Source: Larus michahellis (Eukaryota > Chordata > Aves > Charadriiformes > Laridae). From it: DNA of 64,000 bases. The notes under the pieces were generated by a model. It was not told the origin of the DNA, made no database searches, and saw only the letters and a program-made list of their open reading frames with translations. The DNA lies in NCBI RefSeq assembly GCF_964199755.1, contig NC_133910.1, forward strand, positions 10,238,711 to 10,302,710. Direction: 5' to 3'. A program made the translations under genes and the position numbers. Shown in pieces: positions 11,428 through 21,791 of this stretch. Numbering within the stretch: the first letter of the stretch is position 1; every line of letters begins with the position of its first letter.

Positions 11428-13871
11428 GTATCGTCATATCAAACTAGTTGTTTTGTAAATACTTTTTTTATTGGATGATTTGTGCGCTTTTCTAAAATTA
11501 ATTATTCCAAATGAAGTCTTTCACCTGAAGGAAGAATGGAAGAATTATAGTACTAAACTGTCACACTTAGAGAGGACTTGAAAAAGTAACTCTTTCCACT
11601 GGGCTCCAGCAGCAAGGTAACAGCAAGGTGCAGTCTGTAAGAATTAATGCTGTTTACATCACAGGGTGTACTTCTGTACAAGAGCATTGGCAAACTTAAT
11701 TATACTTTCCTATCATTATTTTTGTTCTTACGAAAAGCCGTGCTAACAATAGGGGAATTCTTGAAGGCTGGTGGTTCAAGAACACAGATATTAATCTTTG
11801 GAATAATCATAGGGACAGTTATGAGAGTAGCCAAGTTAGACAAACATTAGTCTTAAAAAATAAAATAGATAGAAGATCAAGGACATGTAAATGGCAAGTT
11901 ACTTCTGTTTCATTTCAATGATTTGCACAGTATACAAAAAGTTTATGACAGGGCCACTATTTTACTGCGAACTTATAAATTATTACTTGACTTTTAAATG
12001 TTAGGTGTAATTTTATTACTCTTTTATACAAAATACATACATATTTAATTCCAGGTCCCAAAGGAGTCATTAATGACTGGCGAAGATTTAAACAACTGGA
12101 AACTGAACAGCGGCAGGAGCAGCGCAGAGAAATGGAACGACTCATAAAAAAGTTGTCTATGACATGTAGATCTCACTTAGATGAGGAAACTGATAAACAG
12201 AAGCAGAAAGAGCTTCAGGAAAAAATCAATGGAAAGGTAGCATGGCACGAAGGAATTAAAATGCCACTTGAATGTTTAACATTTTCAGTTTCATCCTTTG
12301 TGTACGTGAAGCAGATAGGAATCCTTGGTCTGTCAGTAGATATATATCGTTTCTCCCTAGTAAATAGAAGCACAGCAGTGGTATAAGGGGTGCATTATAA
12401 CTGTATTTGCCAGGTGTTGTCAAGTTTAATTATTTTGCATTTTAGTGGTATTCCAGGAGCATTGCATTTGCCTGTGTTAATAAATAAGCAATTTACTGCT
12501 ATACCAAAGAAGTCCAAATCCTTTTCCCAGATTTCCCTCATCTGTATTTCAAATAAGTCAAATAAAAATACTGCCTCCCATGCCTAAAACAAGAGTTTAG
12601 GTATCCTCAGTGATTTCAAGTTTAGTAAGTGGATGTTGAGAATTCAGCTTTGACTTTGAGCTCCAAAGATAGAAGGTGTTGGAAGTAGTGAATGGTTTCA
12701 ATCAACTGATCTGTATAACTAGCTCTTATGGTTCTGGTCAGAGAAGTTACTAATTAGCAGACAGTATTTCTTGCTTTCAGATGATGAAAGTTGGCCAGAC
12801 TGTCCTCTACCTTGAGTGAGGCAAATATGTTTAACAAAGCAAGTGAACAGATACAAAATACATAAAATCCTGTTAATTTTAGTTCTACAGACAAGAGAGT
12901 GCATGTGGTTGCCACAAAACATTAACTAAAAAACTAAATGAAAAAGCTAATGAAAAAGAAGCTAGTCTTAGGTCAGGCACGGTACCCGAATCAGCGCTCA
13001 TAGCTTAGTGAAAGCACAGAGCCACCATTAACCTGGGTTAAAGTGGGAGCATGGAGCAGCCACTTGCGTTATTAGTGCAGATTGTGGAAACTGGAATACC
13101 CACGGCTGAAATCGCTGTTCCCACTGGACATGGTTTCTAATTAGATCAAAGTGGAGAATAATACAGAGGGTGCTTGAGCCTTCATGGGTTGCACTTTGCT
13201 GTTATTAACGATGAGTGACCCACATTAATCCTCTTGATTTAAATTCTCATTATACAAGTGACCCATATAGTGATGCAGATCTTTTTTCTTTTTCATGTAT
13301 CTTTGTATGTGTTTTTTAGATGACGTTACAAGAATATAACATGATTCACAATGATGAAGATGATGAGGAATTTTTGCAGCGATACAGGAAGCAGCGAATG
13401 GAGGAGATGAGACAGCAATTGTACAGTGGGCAGCAATTTAAACAGGTTTTTGAGATTACCAGTGGAGAAGCGTTTTTGGACACAGTTGATAAAGAGCATA
13501 AGAGCACGCTGATCATGATCCATATTTATGAAGATGATATCCCTGGCACTGAATCCCTGAACGGCTGTATGATCTGCCTGGCTGCTGAGTACCCAACAGT
13601 TAAATTTTGCAGAGTGAAGAGTTCGCTCATTGGCGCTAGCACCCGCTTTACTAATAACGCTCTGCCAGCTTTGCTGGTCTATAAGGCAGGTGAGCTCATC
13701 GGCAATTTTGTGCGAATCACTGACCAGCTTGGAGAAGATTTTTTTGCTGTAGACCTGGAGGCTTTTTTGCAGGAATGTGGTTTGCTTCCAGAAAAAGACC
13801 TAGTGCTCCTGACTTCTATACGTAATCCATCTGCATGTTACAGTGAAGACAGTGATCTGGAAATAGACTGA
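11259..13871 (+). CDS. PDCL: PDCL, phosducin-like protein (PhLP1), complete CDS in three exons
   Basis: PhLP1 is a cytosolic co-chaperone that works with the CCT chaperonin to fold G-protein beta subunits and assemble beta-gamma dimers. Coding exons are 11259-11427, 12055-12236 and 13320-13871, giving 300 residues (human 301). Visible landmarks are the start MTALDDKLLGEKLQYYYSSS followed by an acidic run (the serines fit the CK2 site described in mammals); the helical segment GVINDWRRFKQLETEQ and EMERLIKKLSMTCRSHLDEE; the linker MEEMRQQL; and a thioredoxin-like domain from about residue 150 with GCMICLAAEYPTVKFC and NALPALLVYKAGELIGNFVR. The acidic tail is SEDSDLEID. The start codon has a purine at -3 and follows acceptor TTTTTAG at 11252. 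Introns 11428-12054 and 12237-13319 contain nothing else recognised. The 5' UTR intron (about 9376-11252) is likewise empty. Confidence 0.97.
12055..12236 (+). CDS. PDCL: PDCL coding exon 2
   Basis: Acceptor ATTCCAG and donor GTAGCA. Encodes residues 57-117, the helical Gbeta-gamma-contacting region containing GPKGVINDWRRFKQ. Confidence 0.95.
13320..13871 (+). CDS. PDCL: PDCL coding exon 3 (thioredoxin-like domain)
   Basis: Acceptor GTTTTTTAG. Encodes residues 118-300, including the whole thioredoxin-like domain, and ends TGA at 13869-13871. Confidence 0.96.
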   Translation: MTLQEYNMIHNDEDDEEFLQRYRKQRMEEMRQQLYSGQQFKQVFEITSGEAFLDTVDKEHKSTLIMIHIYEDDIPGTESLNGCMICLAAEYPTVKFCRVKSSLIGASTRFTNNALPALLVYKAGELIGNFVRITDQLGEDFFAVDLEAFLQECGLLPEKDLVLLTSIRNPSACYSEDSDLEID

Positions 13872-14080
13872 AGCACGTAGAGCAAGGGACAGCAGGTGTA
13901 GTTGTACTGTGGGATGTTCTTGTGCTAGGGATTGTTCTCTTTCTGCTGTAGTGTGGGTATGTATTCTTCCCCTTCATGCACTTTGACTTTTGCTTGTTAA
14001 AAATTTGTTAAAAATAACATAAGGAATTCATAGCAGTTTCTTACATTAATTCAATAAAGTACACACTAAAACAGTCTTGC
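13872..14080 (+). other. PDCL: PDCL 3' UTR
   Basis: A short AT-rich 3' UTR ending about 20 nt after AATAAA at 14053-14058. The cleavage position is inferred. Confidence 0.6.
14053..14058 (+). terminator. PDCL poly(A) signal
   Basis: AATAAA about 180 nt after the PDCL stop, with a T-rich region downstream. Confidence 0.65.
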
Positions 14081-14348
14081 TTTTATCCAATTCAAATGTA
14101 TTTTACTAAACCTGAAGTTCTAACACAATTCATTAACTTTAGGAAATTGTGTATTGTCATTTCTGTTCTTCAGATCACTTAGGTTTTTTTTAAACATTTA
14201 GTTCTCAGATCAGCTGTGTATGGTCAGTCCCCTTACAGGTTTCCTGAAACAGTGTAGTGTGAATACCAGTTGGATTGAGATGTGGCCACCCACTCACTAA
14301 GACAAGAATTGAGACTGCAAATGAGGAGGTATTTAAGCATTCAAGACT

Positions 14349-14354
14349 TTTATT
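14349..14354 (-). terminator. Minus-strand AATAAA downstream of the candidate exon
   Basis: TTTATT on the plus strand, which is AATAAA on the minus strand, in a position to end a transcript containing the candidate exon 14804-15300. Confidence 0.35.
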
Positions 14355-14803
14355 AACCTGGAGCTGAACTGATGCCAGTTAAGAGTGCAAGGTCCCATCT
14401 TCTGTTCCCCAGTTTGCAGTTCCATTCTTGGAAGTACCTTCTGGTTTTAAAACTTGGAATCAAATTTTTTGTTCCTTTCTCAAAAATAACAGCCGCCCCC
14501 GGCTTCGTCCTGAAAATTGCTTTTCGGGTGAAGAGAGTTCTTCCTTTAACCTTGCCTGAGACTTCAATGAGAAAATTTTCTTTCAATTACAGCTCCCAAT
14601 ATATTCTTGGGTTTTAAAATACCCACCCTTAGAGTTCATAGTAGTCACTTCATCAGAAAATGATCTCTGCCTCTTAAAAGGAGAGATCTCTTGTAAAGAG
14701 CTCCAACATGTGTGCCGAACAGCGTCAAAGAGAATTTCGTTGGCAAAATGCAGACTTGAATAACCTCAGAATTTTATCTCTCTCTAAAATTACTCAATCA
14801 GTG

Positions 14804-15300
14804 CTAAAGTTCATTTCTGTCTGCCTTCATATCATCTGCCTCAGCTGGCTCATCAGATGTATTTTGAATACGAATAGCCCCTGGACCTGACAGATGACGA
14901 GATGGCTTTGTGGGGAAGCAGCCTTGCGCCCACAGACCAGTCACCAATACAGGTGGGCAGTAGCAGACCCATTTTTTCACAGCTGACTCCCTTCTCTGAA
15001 GCTCAGTATCCACTTTCTGCACAGAGTGTTCAGCAGGATCGAAAGCACTGCCACTGTCCTGGTTTTCCTGTGATGGCAGCTCTTTGGGAGCATGTTCTGT
15101 GTACCGTGCATCAGGGGAGTTCACCAGCAGAAAAAGATCTTGTGGGGTGGGGGTGAAACCTTTGTGGAGATTTAGCAATTTTTCCATCTGTCCTTTGTAA
15201 GAAATGACAAAGGCTTCCTCAAAAGCATCACCACAGCTGTTCCCGTTGCCAGCGACACTGACCTTAAAGTTCTCATCTTCCACAAACGGGGTGACTCCCA
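14804..15300 (-). CDS. Candidate terminal exon of an unrecognised minus-strand gene
   Basis: Reading on the minus strand, a pyrimidine tract and acceptor (CTTTTTTCTGTGTCCAGCAG, 15301-15320) open into about 164 codons ending in TAG at 14804-14806. An AATAAA follows about 450 nt further on (14349-14354). The same frame stays open upstream to 15439, so a 186-codon Met-started version (from 15364) also exists. The peptide begins roughly GVTPFVEDENFKVSVAGNG and contains DAFEEAFVISYKGQMEKLL and GFTPTPQDLFLLV. It is acidic and Ser/Glu-rich, without a membrane segment or known catalytic motif. The composition resembles the cytoplasmic tail of a receptor, but I cannot name a family. A near-consensus minus-strand donor (ACAG|GTAAGT, about 15755-15765) lies upstream, but I found no convincing partner exon. 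It could be a real lineage-specific gene, a pseudogene or chance. Confidence 0.35.
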
Positions 15301-15439
15301 CTGCTGGACACAGAAAAAAGCCACCAAGCGCTGGCTGAGCCCCTTCGTCTCTTATGAACATCATTGCTACTGAATGCAGCAGCTGCGTGTCACACTTCCC
15401 TCCCGCAGCATCTTTGTCGTTACCATTTGTCAGTGATTA

Positions 15440-18400
15440 CGTTTTCATTAAGCCGTGTTTATTTATTTTGGTTTTGCTCTATTTCCTTCATAAGTCAGAC
15501 CATGATATGGGCAAGTAATTTCCAGGGTTTCTATTACATGAGAGTTCACCCTGCCTCCACGGGGCTGCTGCTCCGTAGCTGTCTGAGAACCTGGGTGGCA
15601 TCAGAAGCCATTAGCGATTTACAGCAAATGCAAGCACGGAAATCTCCGGTGCTGCAGAGGGAGGCGAAAACTTTCCTGGCCAGCTCGTGGCGTGGCTGGT
15701 TTGCTCAAACAACGAACCGGGTGCCAACGAGCACATGGCACGCCTGCGCTCTGAACTTACCTGTTACTCAGTCGTCTTCGACAGACCTAATTGGGTATTA
15801 CAACATGTTTGCTTTCTCACCCATTTCTTACTTTGCTTGTTATGTCTTACTTTTAAGGGAAGTATGCTATCATTACCTAAATATATGACCCAATGTAATG
15901 CCGTGCTTAATGATTAAACTTAATTGCCAGTTTTAGGTAAGGCACTTTGTAACACCGGGAAGACATGCGAATGTCTATGTGTAAGCGCTTGGTTCTTAAT
16001 AGAAAGGATCTTAGGATAGAAAAAGAAGAATTTGTAATTGTATCTATTTGAACGGTGTTTTAAAAAGTACTGTAAGCAGAAAAACAAATAATTTGTAATT
16101 AAAAATTACTGAATTGGCACAAATTGTGGCTGTTCCAAGGAAACTGGCAGAAATCCAGATTTTAAAATGTGGTTAAGAGATTACTTCTTTTCATCTCAGA
16201 ATTGCAGAAAAAAAAATCACGACAGTTATATGAAATTAAATCATTGAGTATGGATATCAGCACATTTAAGAAAAAAAAATCAAAGTAGCTGTAATTTATA
16301 TTCAGGGTGAGATTCAGTGAAGTCTGTCGTGCAGACAGCGTGCATCTTAGCGTCAAAATAAAACCTGGCTTGGAGAGGGGGCGGGGGAAGAGCTGACTGC
16401 TTGACTGGCTTTGAAGTTTTATTTTTATAAAGTGCCTTTTTTTTTTTTGCCCCTATGGCAGCAAAACTGTAATAGGATCAAAACCTCTCCTGCTGCTCCG
16501 TGTGGGCTGGCCTGCAGCAAGGTGACTCCTGGTTATTCTTCTCCAGTGCTCCGGTCCTTTTTTGTCCTGTTTTCTATCTGCTTTAAGCAGACGGAGTGTG
16601 CAGACATGGCCCAGAACTGGGCTCCTCCTGCAGGTGGCGGCTCTCTGGTGGGTGGGTTTCGTGCGCCGCCTCGGCTGCAGCCTGCTCTGGTTCCTGGCCC
16701 GCACCCTTCAAGAAGGTGCACGTACCAGCTCCCAGAGGTCTGTGTCTGATTTTCATCTTCAAGAAGTGCTATAAATAGGAGCTGGAAAAAACACTTGTCA
16801 GGTGGGTTGTGTTACCTCTGGGAAATGTTTTGTTTTGGAAAAAGCAGCCTACTGCAGAGAGAGCAGCCAGAAAGAACTATTTTTACAGGAGGGCATAATT
16901 CTGCACTGGGAGAGAGATCACCTGGGTTTGTTCACGTTTAATGATGTTCCAATACAAACAGCAGAATTTGGCCACGGAATGCGAATGCACAAGGAAACAC
17001 AGGCGGCTGCTCGGCGAGGGCAGGGATGAAATCACGGGATGAGCTTAACGCTGGCATTTAATCACGGTGCCGACCCGGGTGCCAGGCAGTAAGCAACAAG
17101 ATTTAGGAAAGTTTATACTGATTTTTTTTTTTTTGGCCTCCAATCTACCTCTTCTTTCTAACTTGTTGAAAATCCAAACAAACATCCCTGTGTGATCGCT
17201 GGCGTGACTCATGCCCCAAAAGCGCCTGTGGGGTGGCTCGGGGGTGTGGGGGTGACTGAGACGGGGAATTGCTTTGCCATTCAGCCTCAGGGCCCTACTT
17301 ATTTTTGCCACCATGGGCTTTAGATGGCTTCCGGCATTGATCTTGGTACGGCCGAGTGCTGGATGCCACAGAAGGCAGCAGGGCCAGGGAGGTGTGGGCT
17401 GCCCGGAGAGGGAAACCCCAGAGCAGCCGTAGCCCGGCTGCAACCTTCCCCCTAACCGTAGGGACGGCTTTGCATGAAAAAGCGTTGCAGACCATTGACG
17501 TGGTCTGCTCTGGTCGGCAATAACCTCCTGCTCTGTGAATCATTGCTTAAGAGGCCGCACAACCACAGGCAGATGTTTTCATTGCTGCTGCTCCCCCTGC
17601 ACGAACGCAGGCAGCGCCATCCTCCCGGCCCCGTCTGGCCCCACGTGGGCAAGCTGCAGCTGGGCTCCTCGCGGGGGCTTGTTCAAAAACTCCGAGGAAT
17701 CCTATGGGCCATGTTTACCAAGAACCCAAACAGTGGGCACGTCTGGCAGCGCTCGCCTCTGCGCTGTCCCAGAGCTCCCCGTGGCAGGGAGCGCTCGGAG
17801 CCCTTGCCTTGGTGGGGTGATGCTGGTGGATGCACCAGACTAAACACCGCGTTTAGATGTAAACTACTGTCTTCTACCTTGGATGTGGCCGCGCATTGTG
17901 ATGGACAAGCTGGTGAGGATGTGAGCGATTTCTACAAACTGCCATGGCTGAAAGACAAGCAAAGAAACCCCAAGGGCTGGGCAGGGCTGGGCTGGGGGAA
18001 GCTCCATGGGGGGGGCTGTGGGTCCCCAGGCTCACGGAGGAGGTTTCAATCGCGTGTTGGATGCTGTGCCTGGGGTTGCTACATGTTGGTCCTACAAAGA
18101 AACGATTTCAAAGCTTTTCCCACTAGCAGAAGGGTGAGGTGCAGCAGGGAGATGGTCTGCTATCCTGGACTGTGCCGTGTGGAAGCTGGTGGCACAGCTG
18201 GAAGAGATGTCAGGTTTGCCAGTGCTGGCTCAGGTGAGCCAGCTCCTGGTGGAACATTCCTCCTTGGAGGCAGAGAGCATCTAGGCAGCTCTCTGTGTGC
18301 CTGGTGGGCTCTCGGACGCTTATCAGTTGGTACCAAAACAGCGCTGGCAGCCTTCGATAGCTACAAACAAAAGCAGGATGTTTGTGGTCTAACTGAAATG

Positions 18401-20310
18401 AGCCAAGCTTGTGCCTTTAGCTGGAGAGTGAAGGATGCTTGAGGCCGGAGCAGCTCAGCGCAGGGCGAGGGCGGTCGTACATGTGTTCTGGAAGTGTGCT
18501 CCATCTGGCTGGAGACACGGGGCGCATGGACCCCACTGTGGGTTTGAGACACACCAATGGGCTTTGGGCTCTCTGTTGCTCCCCATTTGCTGCTGTTTGC
18601 CTTTTATTTTGAGTGTTGTGTTGCTGGCTGCGCGAGGGAAGAGTAGTGAGGGTTGTGCTCCTCGGGGGGGTCACAGCACAGGGCAGAGATGGTGGGGGGG
18701 CAGACCCTGGGGGAGAGACACCCCCATGGCCACATAAGAAGCTGTTGGTGGGTGTTGGCCGTTTTGGTACCTGGGCACAGCATCACCACTGCACGCTGGC
18801 TTCCCACACACAGGGGAAGGGAAGGGGAAAGCTGGGGAAAGGGAGCTGTGGGATGGGAAGGGACCGTGTCCTCCTCTCGCCTTGGAGCCTGTCAGCGCCT
18901 GCTGGTGCTGCCCCGCCATGAGACTGGGGTCTTGGCATGCCAGTCCCCGGCAGTGCAGGACGTCCGGGCAGGACATGCGCAGGGCACAGGCGGGACGGGG
19001 TGAGCACGCAGCTGGCAAACCCACCCGCTGTGCCTTTGCGCTTGGACCTGCCTCTCTGCCTCCCTGTGTGCCACAAGGAAACTGAAATCCAGATGATTTA
19101 AAATCCTGGTGATGCCATTGCGTTTCTGAGGGGTTAAAGAGAGCGAGTGAGAAGGCTTTTGCCTTGGGAGTCTCTGCTTGCAGATGTTCCTTCGCCATGA
19201 CATGCTCCTAACACATCCCTGCCAAGGCACCCGCTCTTTAAATCTCCCTGGTAATCTCTCCTGTAACACCTCCCTATAACCAGTTTTATTATTGCCTGGA
19301 AGCGCCTCACAACCCCCTCCTGAGGAATTTGGGTCATGACCTATTTGGTTGATCAGGGATAAAAAAGTCAGCTGGTTCGATCAGAAATGATTGAAACTTC
19401 CAGGGCAGAAAGTGAGACACCACAGGACTGTCACTGCCCCCCAGACAGCCAACACCCCCACCCATCCTCATCCCTCCCCGAGAGTATGGAGAGGGCTGTG
19501 TCTGCCTGGGTGTATCTACCTGGAGATACCATATTTGTTGTCCTTATCACCCCCTGCCTGCCCGCTCCCTCAGGTGCTGCCTGGCCCCAGGTTTTGGGGC
19601 AGCGCTCTGGACTCCCTGCCCTGGTTCTCCTCATCTCCCATGGCCTCGTGTGATGGGCAGAGGAGCAGGCAGTGGTGCCCAGGGCAGGTCAGGGTGGAGA
19701 ACCCTGCAAGGAGGATCCGAACAGGAGCAGCACAGCCCCCACGGCCTCGTGGCATGAAGTCACCCCGCTGGTGGAAGTGCTGCCAGGATGGAGCCGGAGC
19801 CCAGGAGCGGTGCCCTCCTCCAGCTCAGCACAGGGGCAACCCGCAGCCAGCTGCTCTCTTACGGACTGTGGCTGTTCCATGCCTACAAAATACCTGGGCA
19901 GCAAGATTTATGTGTGGATAGATTTTATGTGACAGGAATACACAATGTTGGATGTAAGCGCTGCGTTACCAGCGTCGGAGCAGCGCAGGGCTGTGGGGGG
20001 GTGGTGGCCGCAGGGCAGCGTAGCTCCAACCGTCATGGGACACCCGGGCTCAGAGACCCCCTGCCGAGGCAGCTCCTGAGGAGGAGGGTGGCTCTGGTTA
20101 TTTCTTCCGATGCAGCCGGCAATGACAGGGCACAGCGCTGGCAAGCACGGCCCACTGCGGCTGCACGGCCCAGCTGTGTCCCAGCGGGGACACCAGCCTT
20201 CCAGCAACGCTCCAGGGATTTCTCCTCTCCCCCAGCTCCCGCTGCCTCCCGAGCGTCCTGCCCTCCTGCAGGGCCTGGCGCTGGCGAGACAACGCTTGGG
20301 AACTGGCTGG
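15440..20310. other. Intergenic interval between PDCL and PTGS1, no gene recognised
   Basis: AT-rich to about 16.4 kb, then increasingly GC-rich. It has many overlapping ORFs on both strands, but none has family motifs, consistent splice structure or protein-like composition. In mammals the corresponding interval contains a cluster of single-exon olfactory receptors. No seven-transmembrane ORF or remnant (MAYDRYVAIC-like) is visible here. Confidence 0.6.
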
Positions 20311-20314
20311 AGGA

Positions 20315-21435
20315 AATGAGTTTTTAAAATCGTTTATTATTTTAAATGTCCATTCTCCTGGAGGTGAAGAGGGATCTGATGGGGGTCGAGGCCAGTGACA
20401 GCAACTGCCAGCCACCATGCATTATGTCGGTGAGGGCTGACATCTGCATGCATTTCTGGAGCAGGAGAAGTGGGCTCTGTGTGCCTCGGGGATGCCATTT
20501 GCTGAGCTATTAATGCAGGGAAGTGTAACGATCGTAGGGTGGGAGAGACGTCATCACTGTGTTTGCACAGAGGTAGCGTCTTGCACTGAGCAGCCCCGCT
20601 CAGGTGGCCGGCGGTGCCTGACGGGGTCCCAGCAGCGGGTGGGAGATGTGGGAGGTCTGGGAGGTCTGATCTGATGCTTCTCCCCTGGTCTCCTCCCACA
20701 GAGACGTTGCTTTGGTTCTTTGGTGTCTCGGCCATGCCCGTGTGCTGGGCACAGTGGGGCAGATGGTCCAGAGCAGTTGCAGGAGCGGATCAGGGCAGGT
20801 TCCTACTGCAAGCTCAGCCACCACTGGGCCAGCATGACCACCTGCAGTGTGTCCTTCCTGTCCCTCTGCGCGTTGCTGCTCCTGTCCCTCCTCCACCTCC
20901 CTTGGGGAGCTCAGCGCCGTAACCAGGTGCAGTAGAAGAGGACGGACTGCGAGGGCTCCCTGGGCTCGGCTCCCCGGGCTCTGCGCTCCGCTGTCCCGAG
21001 CTGGGAAGCCCTGCAGAAGAGGGGCTGCTGGTGGCCTGGGGCTGGAAAGCAGCGGGGACGGAGGGTGACAAAGCGCAGGGGAGTCCAGAGCGTCCCAGGG
21101 CGGCGAGTGTCCCCTGGGGAACCCCAAAGCTGGCTTAGTGCAAGGTATTCACTAGCAAGAGAACTGGGTCTGCTGAGGACAGTGGTGGCAGCCACACTCC
21201 TGAGGCACTCCAGCTTTTCACAGAGCAGGTGCCAGCCTCTCCTCGAGGGCTGGTGTGGAGGATGCCCAGGATGGGACCATCTTCTATCCTGCTTCTGCTC
21301 GGCACAGGGGTGGGCAGGTCCACATGTCCCCGCCGCTCCCTGCAGGAAGGAACGGGACATTCAGCGCCAGGCTGGGAGCTCGGCTCCATCAGCACCTCAG
21401 CAAGATGGTCTCTACCTGGGCAGGCTGTCCTGGTG
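20315..21435 (-). other. PTGS1: PTGS1 3' UTR
   Basis: Sequence after the PTGS1 stop, without protein-like ORFs, running to a minus-strand AATAAA at 20333-20338. The length (about 1.1 kb) is inferred from that signal. Confidence 0.5.
20333..20338 (-). terminator. PTGS1 poly(A) signal
   Basis: TTTATT on the plus strand in a local AT-rich patch inside otherwise GC-rich sequence. It is the first good minus-strand AATAAA after the PTGS1 stop. Confidence 0.5.
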
Positions 21436-21791
21436 CTAGAGCTCAGTAGATGGTCCACCACCCCGAGGGCTGCCATTTTCCGTAGCATCCGGCACATGAA
21501 ACGCCACATATGGGCACTTCTTCACGTTGAGGCACACAAGTTTCTCCAGCGATGCTGTCTTAACTATCTCAAAGCCAGTTGCTCCACCAAATGTACTGGG
21601 TTTCCAGTACTCTGGGGAGCAGATGGGGTTTCCAAGAAGCCCCTTCAGGGAAAATGGAGCTCCGATCTCCACCATGCTTTCCCCAAAGATACCATTGGGT
21701 TGGGGTTTCTCAAGCAGCAAGCCTGGATAAAACTCCAGAGCATCAATGTCTCCATACAGCTCTTCCAGCTCTGCCGCCTTCTCTTCCTCTC
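21436..21791 (-). CDS. PTGS1: PTGS1 coding exon 10 (aspirin site and C-terminus)
   Basis: Contains [20 protein letters not shown] followed by [17 protein letters not shown]539 is the aspirin target. Q522, G525 and V532 occupy positions 513, 516 and 523. It ends STEL and TAG at 21436-21438. Confidence 0.97.

Noticed and set aside
15364-15888. 174-codon plus-strand ORF next to the minus candidate exon
   Set aside because: Composition unlike a protein, no signal peptide, no splice signals, no family motif.
17474-18442. 322-codon plus-strand ORF in the PDCL-PTGS1 interval
   Set aside because: No recognisable domain, mixed composition, overlaps several ORFs on both strands, and has no splice or promoter support.
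14080-20310. Olfactory receptor genes expected by synteny
   Set aside because: No seven-transmembrane ORF or hallmark OR motif was found on either strand.
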